Assembly (NCBI GenBank): GCA_039602395.1 | Contig: JBCNJP010000017.1 | Coordinates: 97,874,713 to 97,938,712 of the forward strand | From: Deinandra increscens subsp. villosa | Lineage: Eukaryota; Streptophyta; Magnoliopsida; Asterales; Asteraceae | DNA length: 64,000 nucleotides | Direction: 5' to 3' | In this document: positions 11,038 through 22,795 of the stretch, one piece after another | Position numbering within the stretch: the first letter of the stretch is position 1 | Layout: each line of letters begins with the position of its first letter | Translations under genes and position numbers: made by a program | The notes under the pieces: generated by a model | What the model saw: the letters and a program-made list of their open reading frames with translations, nothing else | What the model was told of the DNA's origin: nothing | The model's database searches: none

Positions 11038-12365
11038 ACCATGGATCCATCCATTTTTCCTTGCTAATTCACCAAAAATCAACCTAAAACCTCTAAGAAA
11101 CCTCAAGAACACCAAGAACACTATAGCTTGCATTTTTAAAGATTCAAAGGGAGTTAGGAGCCCATCTTCTGGAATAGATCAACTTAAGGTATGTTAAAGA
11201 TAAGCCTTCAATTAGTTTCATGATTCATAACACTTAAATATGCCTGTTAAGAATAATGCAAGAATAAGGTTCTTGAACATGTTTTGTTGAGATTGGGAGT
11301 TCTAGTGGGAATCATGGGTTGAAATTCGGTATGAAGCCTTAGAATAACATGTTTTAAGAAAGCCTTAAGTTAGTTCATGTTCAAAGAAGGTTTAGTATGG
11401 TTTCACCATGTTGGTTTATCAAGAACAAGTAAACCAAGAACAAGAACATAAACATTGGTGTTTTGATCATAGTAATTCCGCCTCCTGGTCGTGATAACGC
11501 CTATACGGTCGGTCATGATCATCACCAAACTAAAACACAAATATGGGTGATATCTCATAGTAATCCCGCCTCCTGGTCGTGATAACGCCTATACGGTCGG
11601 TCATGAGAATCACTCATCAAGGACATAAATGCTTGGGCAAGGGTAATGATATTCAACAAAAGAACATAATTATATATATGTACTAAGTATATATAAGTTA
11701 AAACATGGGTTTTGATAAAGTATTGAATGTACCGAGTTACTCGGATATCTAGAAGTTGGTGCGGACTGGAAGGGTGGCGCCTGTACACTGGGGTTTCTGG
11801 CATAGTGGCGTTGTCGCATAAATCCCAACTGGGACATGGCATACGCTTCACTGGGCAATCCCGGAGTGAGCGTTTACTTATAGGAATGCACCTCTTCATA
11901 AGTATCACTAAAAGAATACTTTTTCCCATAAGGGGCAAAACGGTTATTTAGACAAATGGATGTTAAACCAACAAGAGATTGGGTTTAGGATAAAGGGGTT
12001 AGCCTTAATAACCGCTTGTAACCTCTAGGATGTCTTGCTAGGGACATCACATTAAAGCAAGTTATTTTCACGAAGGAATAAGGCAAGAAACTACTTCGCA
12101 ACCTAAGGTGAGTTCTATGAGCCCTCTTTTAAATTGTTTAAATGCTTTAAACCGTTTTGGGCTGATATACATAACGTTTTATGAAAATACACTCAATTGT
12201 TATAATTGCTTGTTATATGTATTGATTGTATGGTGATGATTAGAGGAAAGATAGATTGCCATTTCGATGTTTCTAGTAGAATAGATTAAGGATGGTAATC
12301 GAGAAAAGATTGGTGAGTAAGGGGCTTCTGAAACAAGAAGTTAAATAGTGTTGTCCCAATGGTGT

Positions 12366-12485
12366 CAAAACCAAGCGTCAAAGCTAAGCGGCGTCAAAGC
12401 CAGAAAGCGTCAAAGCTAAGCGGCATCAAAGCCAGAAAGCGTCAAAGCTAAGCGGCGTCAAAGCCAGAAAGCGTCAAAGCTATAT
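12366..12485 (+). repeat. 32-bp minisatellite in Gypsy-2 5' LTR
   Basis: About 3.5 copies of a 32-bp unit made of two half-units around GCGTCAAAGC. The same array with the same internal variant lies at 22085-22204 in the 3' LTR. Confidence 0.85.
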
Positions 12486-13074
12486 AGTGTCAAAACTAAA
12501 GGGACCATTGCTACACGATGTGTTCATAAGGCAAATAGAATACTATTTCCCTAAGATAGCACTTAACATTAGGATACGTTCTTAGTGTGAGACAAGGATG
12601 ACAAAGCAACAGAAGGTTAGTCTATTCACGAGGTCAGGGTATGTGAATATATGTGCTATGTGCTGTGTGTTTAATTGTCTAATTGCAGAAATGTGTTTGA
12701 CAGACCTAAGTGCCTTCGAAAGGTAAAGTTTTCGAAAAACGTAGAACTCACTAGCGTAAGCTGACTTGTTAAGTTATGTATGTCAGATGAGGCTGGACCT
12801 TCGGATCGAAAAGGGAAGGCTGAGATGTGAGCAGGAACTAGGGGGCGTACATTATCAAGACAATGTCAAGCTATAAAGAGAAGACATTTTCGAAGATTGG
12901 CATGGAGATATTTATTTCTCTTTTGTATTTGTCTCTCTTGCTATGTAATGCTTGGCATATGAATAAAAGTTTTTATTTCCGCTGCTTTAGTTATCTCTGT
13001 TGTACCTTGTGTTCATGAGTAAATCTGATGCGTGACCGCTCCTAGGGCCAAGTCTGGGAGTGGGCGTCACAAGT

Positions 13075-13087
13075 TGGTATCAGAGCC
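13075..13087 (+). other. Primer-binding site of Gypsy-2
   Basis: TGGTATCAGAGCC, three bases after the 5' LTR; initiator tRNA-Met type. Confidence 0.9.
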
Positions 13088-13590
13088 TTGGTTTAAGAGA
13101 TTTAGATACTATTGCAGTGTCTAGACTTAAACTAGGATTCTGGGAAAGCCAAGTAAGATGAGACAAATGCCAGTATTGATAGTTATGCCCATAGGTAGAA
13201 CGTGCATTAGGAACATAATGGACGGGACTTAGGATATATGGGAATGGAAAATACACAATTGCAATTAGCTACTGCAATTTGGTATTAACTATATAAGTAT
13301 ATCTTAAATACTGGTTATTATGAGGCCAAGTGCGAGATAATTCATTTGACGATAGGATACGTTGTCAATGGAAGTAGGAACTTAGGATGGGGACACTAAG
13401 AATGCATGTGAATAGGTGTAGCTAAGTTTTGAAGACATCATATATAAATAATCGTATTGACGTCTGCGCTTATCTGTCTATCATGTATTCAAAACTTGGA
13501 AACTCTACGTCACATAAATCCTAGAAAATGTCACTCATCTTAAGGTAGGAAATGGCTAGAGGAAGTCATGGAAATGACAACGACGATAGA
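13088..13590 (+). other. Gypsy-2 internal region where gag should be
   Basis: Only about 500 bp separate the PBS from the end of the protease, whereas a gypsy gag plus protease normally needs well over 1.5 kb. No gag frame, zinc knuckle or protease active site is visible, so gag has been deleted. Confidence 0.7.
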
Positions 13591-13591
13591 A

Positions 13592-14096
13592 TAGTTAGGA
13601 GGTTTCGATGTTGTGTTAGGAATGGATTGGCTTGCAAAGAACGATGCGCAGATTATCTGTAACCAAAAGAAGGTTCAACTTCGAGCGCCAACTGGGAAAA
13701 CCATATCCATTTATGGAGATTGTGATAGCTCAGCAATTAAGATCATTTCAATGATCAAGGCGCAGAAGTTCATAAGTCAAGGGTGCAAGGCGTACCTTGC
13801 TTATGCTATCGATTCTAGGGTGAAGACTAAGGAGCTAAATGATGTGCCGGTAGTATGCCAATTTCCAGACGTGTTTCCAGAAGAACTACCTGGCATTCCT
13901 CCCGATCGAGAGATAAAGTTTAGGATCGACTTAGTGCCAGGAGCCCAACCCGTAGCGAAGTCACCTTATAGGTTAGCTCCATCAGAGATGAAAGAGTTGA
14001 TGTCACAATTAGAAGACTTGCTTGACAAAGGGTTTATAAGGCCAAGCATCTCACCTTGGGGTGCTCCAGTACTTTTTGTCAATAGAAGGATGGAAG
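13592..14096 (+). pseudogene. Gypsy-2 protease end and RT start
   Basis: The readable frame begins with the end of the aspartic protease (GFDVVLGMDWL, around 13592-13624) and runs into the RT N-terminus (PDVFPEELPGIPPDREI..., then a KGFIRPSISPWGAPVLFV block). The protease catalytic D-S/T-G is missing. A 1-nt deletion near 14085 shifts the frame, and the next stretch of pol continues one frame over. Confidence 0.85.
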
Positions 14097-14097
14097 T

Positions 14098-15921
14098 ATG
14101 AGAATGTGCATCGAATATAGGGATCTAAATAAGCTGACTATTAAGAATAGATATCCTTTGCCTAGGATCGATGATTTATTCGACCAGCTACAAGGAGCGA
14201 GTTGGTTCTCTAAGATAGATCTAAGGTCAGGGTATCATCAGCTTAAGATTAGGGATGAAGATATCAAAAAGACAGCTTTTCGCACGCGTTATGGTCATTA
14301 TGAATTTCTGGTAATGTCATTTGGGTTGACCAATGCCCCTGCAGCTTTCATGGATCTCATGAATAGAGTGTGTCGACCTATGTTGGACCGATTTGTAATT
14401 GTGTTCATAGATAACATTTTAATTTATTCCAGGAATGAGCAGGATCACGCGATGCATTTAAAAGAGGTTCTAGAGACCTTAAGGAAGGAAAAGCTATATG
14501 CCAAGTTTTCAAAATGTGCGTTTTGGCTTAAGGAAGTCCAGTTCCTTGGCCATGTGATAAACGCGGATGGCATCCTTGTAGATCCAACAAAGATTGAGAC
14601 GATAATGAGTTGGAAGCCACCTAAGACGCCTTCAGAGATTCGTAGTTTCTTACGACTTGCCGACTATTATCGTAGATTTATTCAAGATTTTTCGAGGATT
14701 GCAACGCCACTGACTAAGCTAACCAAGAAGGACACTAAGTTCTTATGGGGACCTAGTCAGCAGAGTGCGTTTAAGGAGTTAAAAGCCAGATTGACTCAGG
14801 CACTGGTATTATCCTTACCGGATGGGTCTGAAGATTTGGTAGTGTACTCTGATGCTTCTTATCAAGGCTTAGGTTGTGTTTTGATGCAGCAGGACAAAGT
14901 CATTGCCTACGCCTCAAGGCAACTAAAACCTCATGAGACAAACTATCAAACTCACGACTTAGAGTTTGTGGCCGTTGTGTTTGCTCTCAAGATATGGAGG
15001 CATTATTTGTACGGGGTAAAGTGTACCATCTACACTGATCATAAGAGTTTAAGGTACTTCTTCGAGCAAAAGGATCTTAATATGAGGCAGCGTAGATGGT
15101 TAGAGTTGATCAAGGATTACGACTGTGAGATTATGTATCACCCAGGTAAGGCCAACGTAGTGGCCGATGCTTTGAGTAGAAAGGAGGATTATTCTCCAAT
15201 CAGGGTGAAGTCATATAAGTTAGTCGTTACTCCTGATTTTCTGGTCCAACTTCGAAGAGATCAGTACGAGGCATTGAAGGACGAGAACGTCAAGAAGGAA
15301 AGGATGGTAGGACAAGTTGGAAGCTTAGTAGAAAACAAGTTTGGAGTTAAGACTAGGTACGGTCGCATGTGGGTACCGCTTTTAGGTGAGATTCGCGGTA
15401 AGATCTTAGATAAAGCTCATAAGTCACGCTATTCAATTCATCCTGGTGCGACCAAGATGTACCAAGACTTAAAACGAGAATATTGGTGGCCGGGTATGAA
15501 GTTTAATGTCATGCAATATGTGAATAGGTGTTTGACTTGCGCAAAGGTTAAAGCTGAGCATCAAAAGCCTTATGCAAAGCTTCAACCTTTGAAGATTCCC
15601 GAATGGAAGTGGGAACATATCACGATGGACTTCATAACCAAGCTACCCAAAACAGCTAAAGGTTATGACACAATCTGGGTGATAGTGGACAAGCTAACAA
15701 AGAGTGCTCGTTTCTTACCTATAAAAGAAACACATTCTTCTGAAGAGTTAGCTACGTTGTTCACAAAGGAGATTATTGCTCAACACGGAGTGCCGGTAAC
15801 TATTGTTTCTGATAGGGATACACGGTTCACCTCGCGGTTTTGGAAGAAGTTCCATGAACAAATGGGGTCAAGATTGCATATTAGCACGACATATCATCCT
15901 CAGACAGATGGACAAAGTTAG
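14098..15921 (+). pseudogene. Gypsy-2 pol: RT, RNase H, integrase (damaged)
   Basis: 607 codons. RT spans about residues 1-175 with FSKIDLRSGYHQ and the FGLTNAPAAF block. The catalytic FxDD box reads FIDN (residues 103-106), so the second Asp is Asn. RNase H (about 245-365) keeps D252, E289, D314 and D357. Integrase has the HHCC finger (H441, H448, C478, C481) and core Asp residues D511 and D572. The frame stops with TAG at 15919-15921, exactly 35 residues after D572, where the third DDE residue (Glu) belongs; the codon differs from GAG by one base. Both enzymes have therefore lost an active-site residue. A 5' frameshift and loss of gag make this element non-autonomous. Confidence 0.92.
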
Positions 15922-16367
15922 AGGACGATACAAACTTTGGAAGATATGTTGCGTGCATGCATTATTGACTTTGGAGGAAGTTGGGATAGTCACCTATACC
16001 TAGCAGAGTTCTCATACAATAATAGTTATCATGATAGCCTAGGTATGCCACCGTTCGAAATGTTGTATGGTAGGAAATGTAGAACTCCAGTGTGTTGGGG
16101 GTGAAGTAAGCCAGCGAGAGCTAGGAAGCAAGGATGAGGTTCAGAACATGGCTCGAAACCTTAATGCGATCAAGGCACGACTAAAGGCTGCTCAAGATCG
16201 AAAAAAGTCTTATGCAGATAAGAGGAGGAGGCCTATAGAGTTTCAAGTAGGAGACTTCGTGTTATTAAAAGTGTCTCCATGGAAGAGTATTATTCGCTTT
16301 CGCAAGAGGGGCAAGTTAGGCCCGAGGTTCGTAGGACCTTTTAGAAATGCTGAACGTTAGGAAAAGT
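15922..16367 (+). pseudogene. Gypsy-2 integrase C-terminal part, frameshifted
   Basis: Downstream of the TAG the same frame continues as the integrase C-terminal core (LEDMLRACI... then FEMLYGRKCRTPVCWG). It hits a stop near 16101 and resumes one frame over, from about 16100 to a TAG at 16358-16360 (QVGDFVLLKVSPWK..., GPRFVGPF). The solo LTR at 16368 interrupts it. After removing the insertion the frame also needs one more base to reach the tail at 20073, indicating a further small deletion. Confidence 0.85.
16363..16367. repeat. TSD AAAGT, left
   Basis: 5-bp duplication, matching 20068-20072. Confidence 0.85.
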
Positions 16368-18728
16368 TGTCACACCCCGATGTTTCCGATTACGTGGGCA
16401 TATGACGCCATGGGGTCATAGTTGTGGATACAAAGAACGACGTCTATTAGTTTCGTTTACGTTTGAAAACCAAGTATGTTATCAAAGTTGCAGCGGATTA
16501 TATAAAAGATAACATTGTCTTACAATACTGAAACGAGAACGTTATGATAAGAAATACGTTTGTTCATGATTTATTTAGATAGTATAAGGTGACCATGACT
16601 CCATTCCTATTGCAGGCCCTTTTGTTTGACAGACTTCCCATTTGCACACCGAGAGCGATCTTAGTTACCTGAGAAATACATGAGTTTGAAAGAAAGGTCA
16701 ACATAATGTTGGTGAGTTCACAGGTTTGAGTCTTTACAAAATGTATTTGTAAAAGTTTGATGATATACAAGATGTTGATGATACACGAGATATTATACAG
16801 GTTACTTGTAGCTGCATTGATCTATTTGTTCCTTGATTTCAAACACTAACAGATTTTGCCCATCGATGGTAACTTCCCCTCAGAAATACCAATGGCACAG
16901 AATAACTGATATGTACCCCCAGACTGGTTACCGGTGAGTCAGAACTGGCGCGACCAGCTAGGGCAGGGTTGTCAACCCAAATAGATCTATTCACTAGTTA
17001 TCGTTTCGTTACAGGAACTAACTGAAATCAATTGATGATGGGATTTGTAGCAATATGTTATTAGCAAATTACTATGAAGGGGTATGAAAGAACAGATAAT
17101 CAATAGCGTAACAGTAATACCATAATGTCAAGTAAAAAGATTTGTTTGATCATGATTTCTCCCCCAAAAGTATAAAACAGTTTATAAAGGAAAGGGGCCG
17201 TGAAACTCACTTGATTAAGGTGATGATGAAAGCTGTAGCGCTCTGGACGTAGCTAGTAAACCGTGTCCTAGTAATAATTAATAAGTCGGTTTTAAGGTAC
17301 TGTTTTAGTTGGATAATGTTCCGTTACCCAAATGATCCTGGTCGAGTCTTGACATAATATTCCCGTTTGTATTGTTTGGAAAGTCCGTTTGGAATATTTA
17401 TCGTTCAAATAAATATTTACATTAATGGATATATTTATGGTCGAATCAATATATATAGCTTTGTAGAAATAATTATAATCAAATAATTATTTAAGATTAC
17501 GAAAATACATATTCAATCAAGTTTTGAACATCGAGATAAATAATAAAGTATTTATTATTTGAAGTTCATGATATATATTTAAGTTCGACTTCATAATTAT
17601 AGACAACGATTATATATAAGTCATAGAAATATTTATGTAAATAAATATATATAACTTATAAAAATGATATATGTTTCAATATTCTCAAGATTTTAGAAGA
17701 AAATATAAATCTTTATATGTTGAGAAATTTAGTCGTTGGCTTTGCCGTGATAAGATACAAGTATCCGATAATTGACCGTAATGATAATAAATATTTAGCT
17801 CCGTAAATATTATTATGTTGATGATATCTCTCAAATAGTTTTTCTAATTATATTTAGAAAATAATATTTAATAATAAAATATTAAGACGAGATATTTGTG
17901 TGAAGAGGTGTTGATATATTTGTCATAAATATATTCCGTCGCATAAGTCGAAAATATAACATTTTATATTTTTCAGTCCAACGTCTAGAATTTACACAAT
18001 ATATATTGTTTATAATATATATTTGAAAAACTAATATTTAAGCCCTTTATATATTATGTCCAAATATACTTTTGTTTATATATTTTTAGTCCAACGTCTC
18101 ACTTTGAGGGTCCCCGAGTCAGTTTTTATATCGTTCGATCTATAATCTTTTTATTTCTCTCAACGATTGTTAAATATATATTGTGACACAACTTCTTAAA
18201 TATTAACGTTAGTTTAATATTTAGGACGATTCGTTCAGTTTATATATTTAGTGGGCGGAGTGTCAAGAATCGTTTAGGAGTGATTATAAACATCAAAAAC
18301 GAATAATAAATATGATTAATTTGAAAAGTATAGACTTTTACCTCTAGCACTAGGCTAGGTGACGAACCGAAAGAGGCGAGAATATCACCGTAGACTCGAT
18401 CGAAGAATATCGACTTTAACCGTGTTGGTCCGAAGGGTAAAGTGCCATTTTGTGGGCTAGTTTTCGGTGGTTTACGGTGATCGTTAGGGACAAACGTTGA
18501 GGCCGTTTAGAAGGTGGCCGAGTGTACTTTCTATTGGTGGTGATTGGGTGGCTCGACGGTGGTCCGATGGTGGAGAAACGGTGGTGTAAAGATGGTAACT
18601 TGAGGCTGTTTTGGAATAAAACAAAAGAATACTTCACGAAAAACTAATCTGATCGAATTCCAAAAATGATGGTTGACTTTTCTATGTCTTTCTTTCTATA
18701 TATATACATACGTACGTACACACATATC

Positions 18729-18762
<34 letters not shown>

Positions 18763-20067
18763 GTGTGTGTTGGTTTTGTTTGGACAGAAGGAAACGAGAA
18801 GGTGGTGGTGGACGGTTTTGATGGTGGCGGTTGATGAAGGAGGTGGTGGTGGTTCGGGGTTGGCGACGGGAGGTGAGTGGGCGCAAGCTATGACGGAAGG
18901 AGGTCACCGGCGTCGAGGGCGGTGGTGGCTGTGGTCGCTGGCCGAATTAAAGTGGGTGGTGGTTGCGGTTGCTCTTTGATCGGCCGGTGGAAACAAATGA
19001 GAGGGAGAGTGGGTCGGTTGTTGGAGCAAGAAGGGGGGTATATATATGAATTGCAAGTTGATCAATTTGATATGCAACTTGATCCTCAATCTGATCTCAA
19101 GATCCTATTTTATCTCCTTTTGATTTAAATCTTTATTTTATATATATTTATTATATTATAATCCAACCGTGGTTAGTTTGGTTTTAACCCTAGGTTAACT
19201 AGATATTTACGTAGGGTAGTCTCTTACCGAACGTCTCGTAAAATTGTCATAATTTTTATAAACGTTACTGATTGATCGGGTACTCAAGAAGTAATAATCG
19301 TTTGTTAAAGCGGTTTAGATTGGGTTTATTAAATCGAGTAACAGTTAATGGGCCGACGGGGTTCGTGTCGGGCCGGTGTTCGAGGCTTTCTCCGTTTTGG
19401 TCGCGGCCAGTCTCATAATTTCCTAAAATTATCCGTGAGTGATACGTTATACTTTTTAGGTTTTGTTTTACTTGTTGGGCCGTGTTTTGGGCTTAGATGC
19501 TTTATTTTGGTTTATTGGGCCGGACCGGGCCCAAATTAGTAAATGGCTCTTTTAAGCCAAACCGTTGCACCGTTTTGACCGAAACAAGTTTCTAAATTAT
19601 TTATGAGATCACGACATCGTTATATAATTATAATTCATTGTGAATTTAATTATTTAGAAATTATACGTATTTATTTACTTTATTTATTCGCGGCACCGCG
19701 TAAAGAAATAAATGATTCGATCGTTTCGGCTCGAGCTCAGATATATCATTATTCACTCTCACAATAGATTATAACTCGAAATATTCGCTTAAGCGTTGTC
19801 GGGCGTTATAGTGATTTCTCACGATACCGGTTAGGAAAATATAAAAGTTATTTTTTTTATATTTATCTTTCTTGTTGTTGAAGTTCCATCGATCTAGGAT
19901 GGACCTTTCTGTTGGCTATTATACAAACGTGGGAATTGTCAAGGTTTGACGTTTACGGGCAAAGTGTTTATTAATGATATTAATAAATCAAGTCATACAC
20001 ATGTATATACGTATATATATACGGTCAAAGTATAGGTTTGACCTTTGATTTTTGACGGGTTGTCACA
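16368..20067 (-). mobile_element. 3.7-kb solo LTR inserted in Gypsy-2 integrase
   Basis: Ends are TGTCACACCCC and TTGTCACA; on the minus strand it begins TGTGACAACCCGTC and ends GGGGTGTGACA, closely resembling the family-A LTR termini. The 5-bp TSD AAAGT is at 16363-16367 and 20068-20072. It also shares the 'GTGAAACTCAC' phrase and several blocks with family A in reverse orientation. No PBS, PPT or internal LTR boundary is seen, so it is a solo LTR. A GC-rich stretch (about 18400-19030) gives short Pro/Arg/Gly-rich frames that look like leader sequence, not genes. Confidence 0.85.
18731..18765. repeat. (AT)n microsatellite in reverse solo LTR
   Basis: AT-dinucleotide tract with one interruption, followed by a short GT run. 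Confidence 0.8.
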
Positions 20068-20072
20068 AAAGT

Positions 20073-20376
20073 TGCCTATCGACTAGACCTACCTGAGGAA
20101 ATGTCTGGTATTCACCCAACATTTCATGTATCACACTTAAGAAAGTGTGTAGTAGATGAGCCGCAAATAATACCCTTGGATGAGATAGAAATCAATAACA
20201 CGTTGTCACTTGTAAAAAGGCCCATTGCTATTATAGATCGATATGAGAAAAGGCTTAGGAATAAGACCATTCCAATGATTAGGGTGCAATGGATGCACAA
20301 TAAGGGTTCTGAGTCTACATGGGAAAGAGAGGAAGAGATGCGAAAATCTCATCCTGAGTTGTTTGAAGCCTGAACA
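20073..20376 (+). pseudogene. Gypsy-2 C-terminal tail (chromodomain-like)
   Basis: Open from about 20071 to a TGA at 20371-20373. It contains the conserved gypsy tail FHVSHLRKC, a linker ending PIAIIDRYEKRLRNKTI and a chromodomain-like end (IRVQWMHNK...STWEREEEMRKSHPELF). In intact relatives it tethers integrase to chromatin. It is cut off from the rest of integrase by the 3.7-kb solo LTR. Confidence 0.85.
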
Positions 20377-20395
20377 GGTTTCGAGGACGAAACCT

Positions 20396-20414
20396 TGTTT
20401 AAGGAGGGAAGAGT
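20396..20414 (+). other. Gypsy-2 polypurine tract
   Basis: Purine-rich AAGGAGGGAAGAG immediately before the 3' LTR, preceded by the typical TTTCGAGGACGAAAC phrase; plus-strand primer site. Confidence 0.85.
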
Positions 20415-22790
20415 TGTAACACCCCAAAATCTAAAGGTAATAAATATATATGTTTTTATATATTTTTATGTGAAAATATGTGTCGTATATGTGTTTATGT
20501 GATTAACATGTTAAAATGTTAAGAAATGCGTATTTGAAGTTATAACAATAAACTATGCATAAGGTAAGTGTTTATCGGATTAGATTATTAAAAAAAAATA
20601 ATATATGTTTATATGTTAAATATATGTTATATGAATGATTAGTCACCATGCTAGGTGTCAATTCTCATGATTAGTCACCATGCTAGGTGTCAATTCTCAT
20701 GCTTAGTCACTAGGACACTTGTAAGAAGCATGTGAGACACTCTTGGCTATAAATAGACCATGGATCCATCCATTTTTCCTTGCTAATTCACCAAAAATCA
20801 ACCTAAAACCTCTAAGAAACCTCAAGAACACCAAGAACACTATAGCTTGCATTTTTGAAGATTCAAAGGGAGTTAGGAGCCCATCTTCTGGAATAGATCA
20901 ACTTAAGGTATGTTAAAGATAAGCCTTCAATTAGTTTCATGATTCATAACACTTAAATATGCCTGTTAAGAATAATGCAAGAATAAGGTTCTTGAACATG
21001 TTTTGTTGAGATTGGGAGTTCTAGTGGGAATCATGGGTTGAAATTCGGTATGAAGCCTTAGAATAACATGTTTTAAGAAAGCCTTAAGTTAGTTCATGTT
21101 CAAAGAAGGTTTAGTATGGTTTCACCATGTTGGTTTATCAAGAACAAGTAAACCAAGAACAAGAACATAAACATTGGTGTTTTGATCATAGTAATTCCGC
21201 CTCCTGGTCGTGATAACGCCTATACGGTCGGTCATGATCATCACCAAACTAAAACACAAATATGGGTGATATCTCATAGTAATCCCGCCTCCTGGTCGTG
21301 ATAACGCCTATACGGTCGGTCATGAGAATCACTCATCAAGGACATAAATGCTTGGGCAAGGGTAATGATATTCAACAAAAGAACATAATTATATATATGT
21401 ACTAAGTATATATAAGTTAAAACATGGGTTTTGATAAAGTATTGAATGTACCGAGTTACTCGGATATCTAGAAGTTGGTGCGGACTGGAAGGGTGGCGCC
21501 TGTACACTGGGGTTTCTGGCATAGTGGCGTTGTCGCATAAATCCCAACTGGGACATGGCATACGCTTCACTGGGCAATCCCGGAGTGAGCGTTTACTTAT
21601 AGGAATGCACCTCTTCATAAGTATCACTAAAAGAATACTTTTTCCCATAAGGGGCAAAACGGTTATTTAGACAAATGGATGTTAAACCAACAAGAGATTG
21701 GGTTTAGGATAAAGGGGTTAGCCTTAATGACCGCTTGTAACCTCTAGGATGTCTTGCTAGGGACATCACATTAAAGCAAGTTATTTTCACGAAGGAATAA
21801 GGCAAGAAACTACTTCGCAACCTAAGGTGAGTTCTATGAGCCCTCTTTTAAATTGTTTAAATGCTTTAAACCGTTTTGGGCTGATATACATAACGTTTTG
21901 TGAAAATACACTCAATTGTTATAATTGCTTGTTATATGTATTGATTGTATGGTGATGATTAGAGGAAAGATAGATTGCCATTTCGATGTTTCTAGTAGAA
22001 TAGATTAAGGATGGTAATCGAGAAAAGATTGGTGAGTAAGGGGCTTCTGAAACAAGAAGTTAAATAGTGTTGTCCCAATGGTGTCAAAACCAAGCGTCAA
22101 AGCTAAGCGGCGTCAAAGCCAGAAAGCGTCAAAGCTAAGCGGCATCAAAGCCAGAAAGCGTCAAAGCTAAGCGGCGTCAAAGCCAGAAAGCGTCAAAGCT
22201 ATATAGTGTCAAAACTAAAGGGACCATTGCTACACGATGTGTTCATAAGGCAAATAGAATACTATTTCCCTAAGATAGCACTTAACATTAGGATACGTTC
22301 TTAGTGTGAGACAAGGATGACAAAGCAACAGAAGGTTAGTCTATTCACGAGGTCAGGGTATGTGAATATATGTGCTATGTGCTGTGTGTTTAATTGTCTA
22401 ATTGCAGAAATGTGTTTGACAGACCTAAGTGCCTTCGAAAGGTAAAGTTTTCGAAAAACGTAGAACTCACCAGCGTAAGCTGACTTGTTAAGTTATGTAT
22501 GTCAGATGAGGCTGGACCTTCGGATCGAAAAGGGAAGGCTGAGATGTGAGCAGGAACTAGGGGGCGTACATTATCAAGACAATGTCAAGCTATCAAGAGA
22601 AGACATTTTCGAAGACTGGCATGGAGATATTTATTTCTCTTTTGTATTTGTCTCTCTTGCTATGTAATGCTTGGCATATGTATAAAAGTTTTTATTTCCG
22701 CTGCTTTAGTTATCTCTGTTGTACCTTGTGTTCATGAGTAAATCTGATGCGTGACCGCTCCTAGGGCCAAGTCTGGGAGTGAGCGTCACA
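20415..22790 (+). repeat. Gypsy-2 3' LTR (2376 bp)
   Basis: Pairs with the 5' LTR; differences are scattered substitutions (for example G/A at 20855 and C/A near 22594) and one A-run indel near 20590. Ends GTCACA, then TSD TACAC (22791-22795). Confidence 0.93.
22085..22204 (+). repeat. 32-bp minisatellite in Gypsy-2 3' LTR
   Basis: Same array and internal variant as in the 5' LTR, as expected if copied during the last reverse transcription. Confidence 0.85.
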
Positions 22791-22795
22791 TACAC

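Larger units (their letters stand above)
10694..13071 (+). repeat. Gypsy-2 5' LTR (2378 bp)
   Basis: Near-identical to 20415-22790. It contains a TATA box CTATAAATAG at 11028-11037, a 32-bp direct duplication at 10915-10981, two ~60-bp copies of a 'CCGCCTCCTGGTCGTGATAA' block (about 11465 and 11556), and a minisatellite at 12366-12485. Short frames inside it recur in the other LTR and are not genes. Confidence 0.93.
10694..22790 (+). mobile_element. Ty3/gypsy element 'Gypsy-2' (12.1 kb with insertion)
   Basis: TGTAACACCCC...GTCACA termini with TSD TACAC at 10689-10693 and 22791-22795. 5' LTR 10694-13071, PBS 13075-13087, decayed pol with order PR-RT-RNase H-IN-chromodomain-like tail, PPT about 20396-20414, 3' LTR 20415-22790. 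The domain order makes it Ty3/gypsy; the C-terminal tail suggests a chromovirus. Gag and most of the protease are absent. The LTRs differ at only about eight positions plus one indel by eye, so insertion is recent although the coding region is heavily damaged. Confidence 0.93.

Noticed and set aside
11555..11951. 127-codon minus frame and 74-codon plus frame, repeated at 21274-21670
   Set aside because: They lie inside the Gypsy-2 LTRs and overlap on opposite strands with no domain; LTR sequence.
12366..12485. CRISPR-like 32-bp repeats
   Set aside because: Units are contiguous without unique spacers, lie inside a plant retrotransposon LTR, and recur in the other LTR; an ordinary minisatellite.
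18416..19128. Pro/Arg/Gly-rich frames suggesting a host gene
   Set aside because: They fall inside the reverse solo LTR in a GC-rich leader-like segment, are short and mutually overlapping, and have no recognisable motif.
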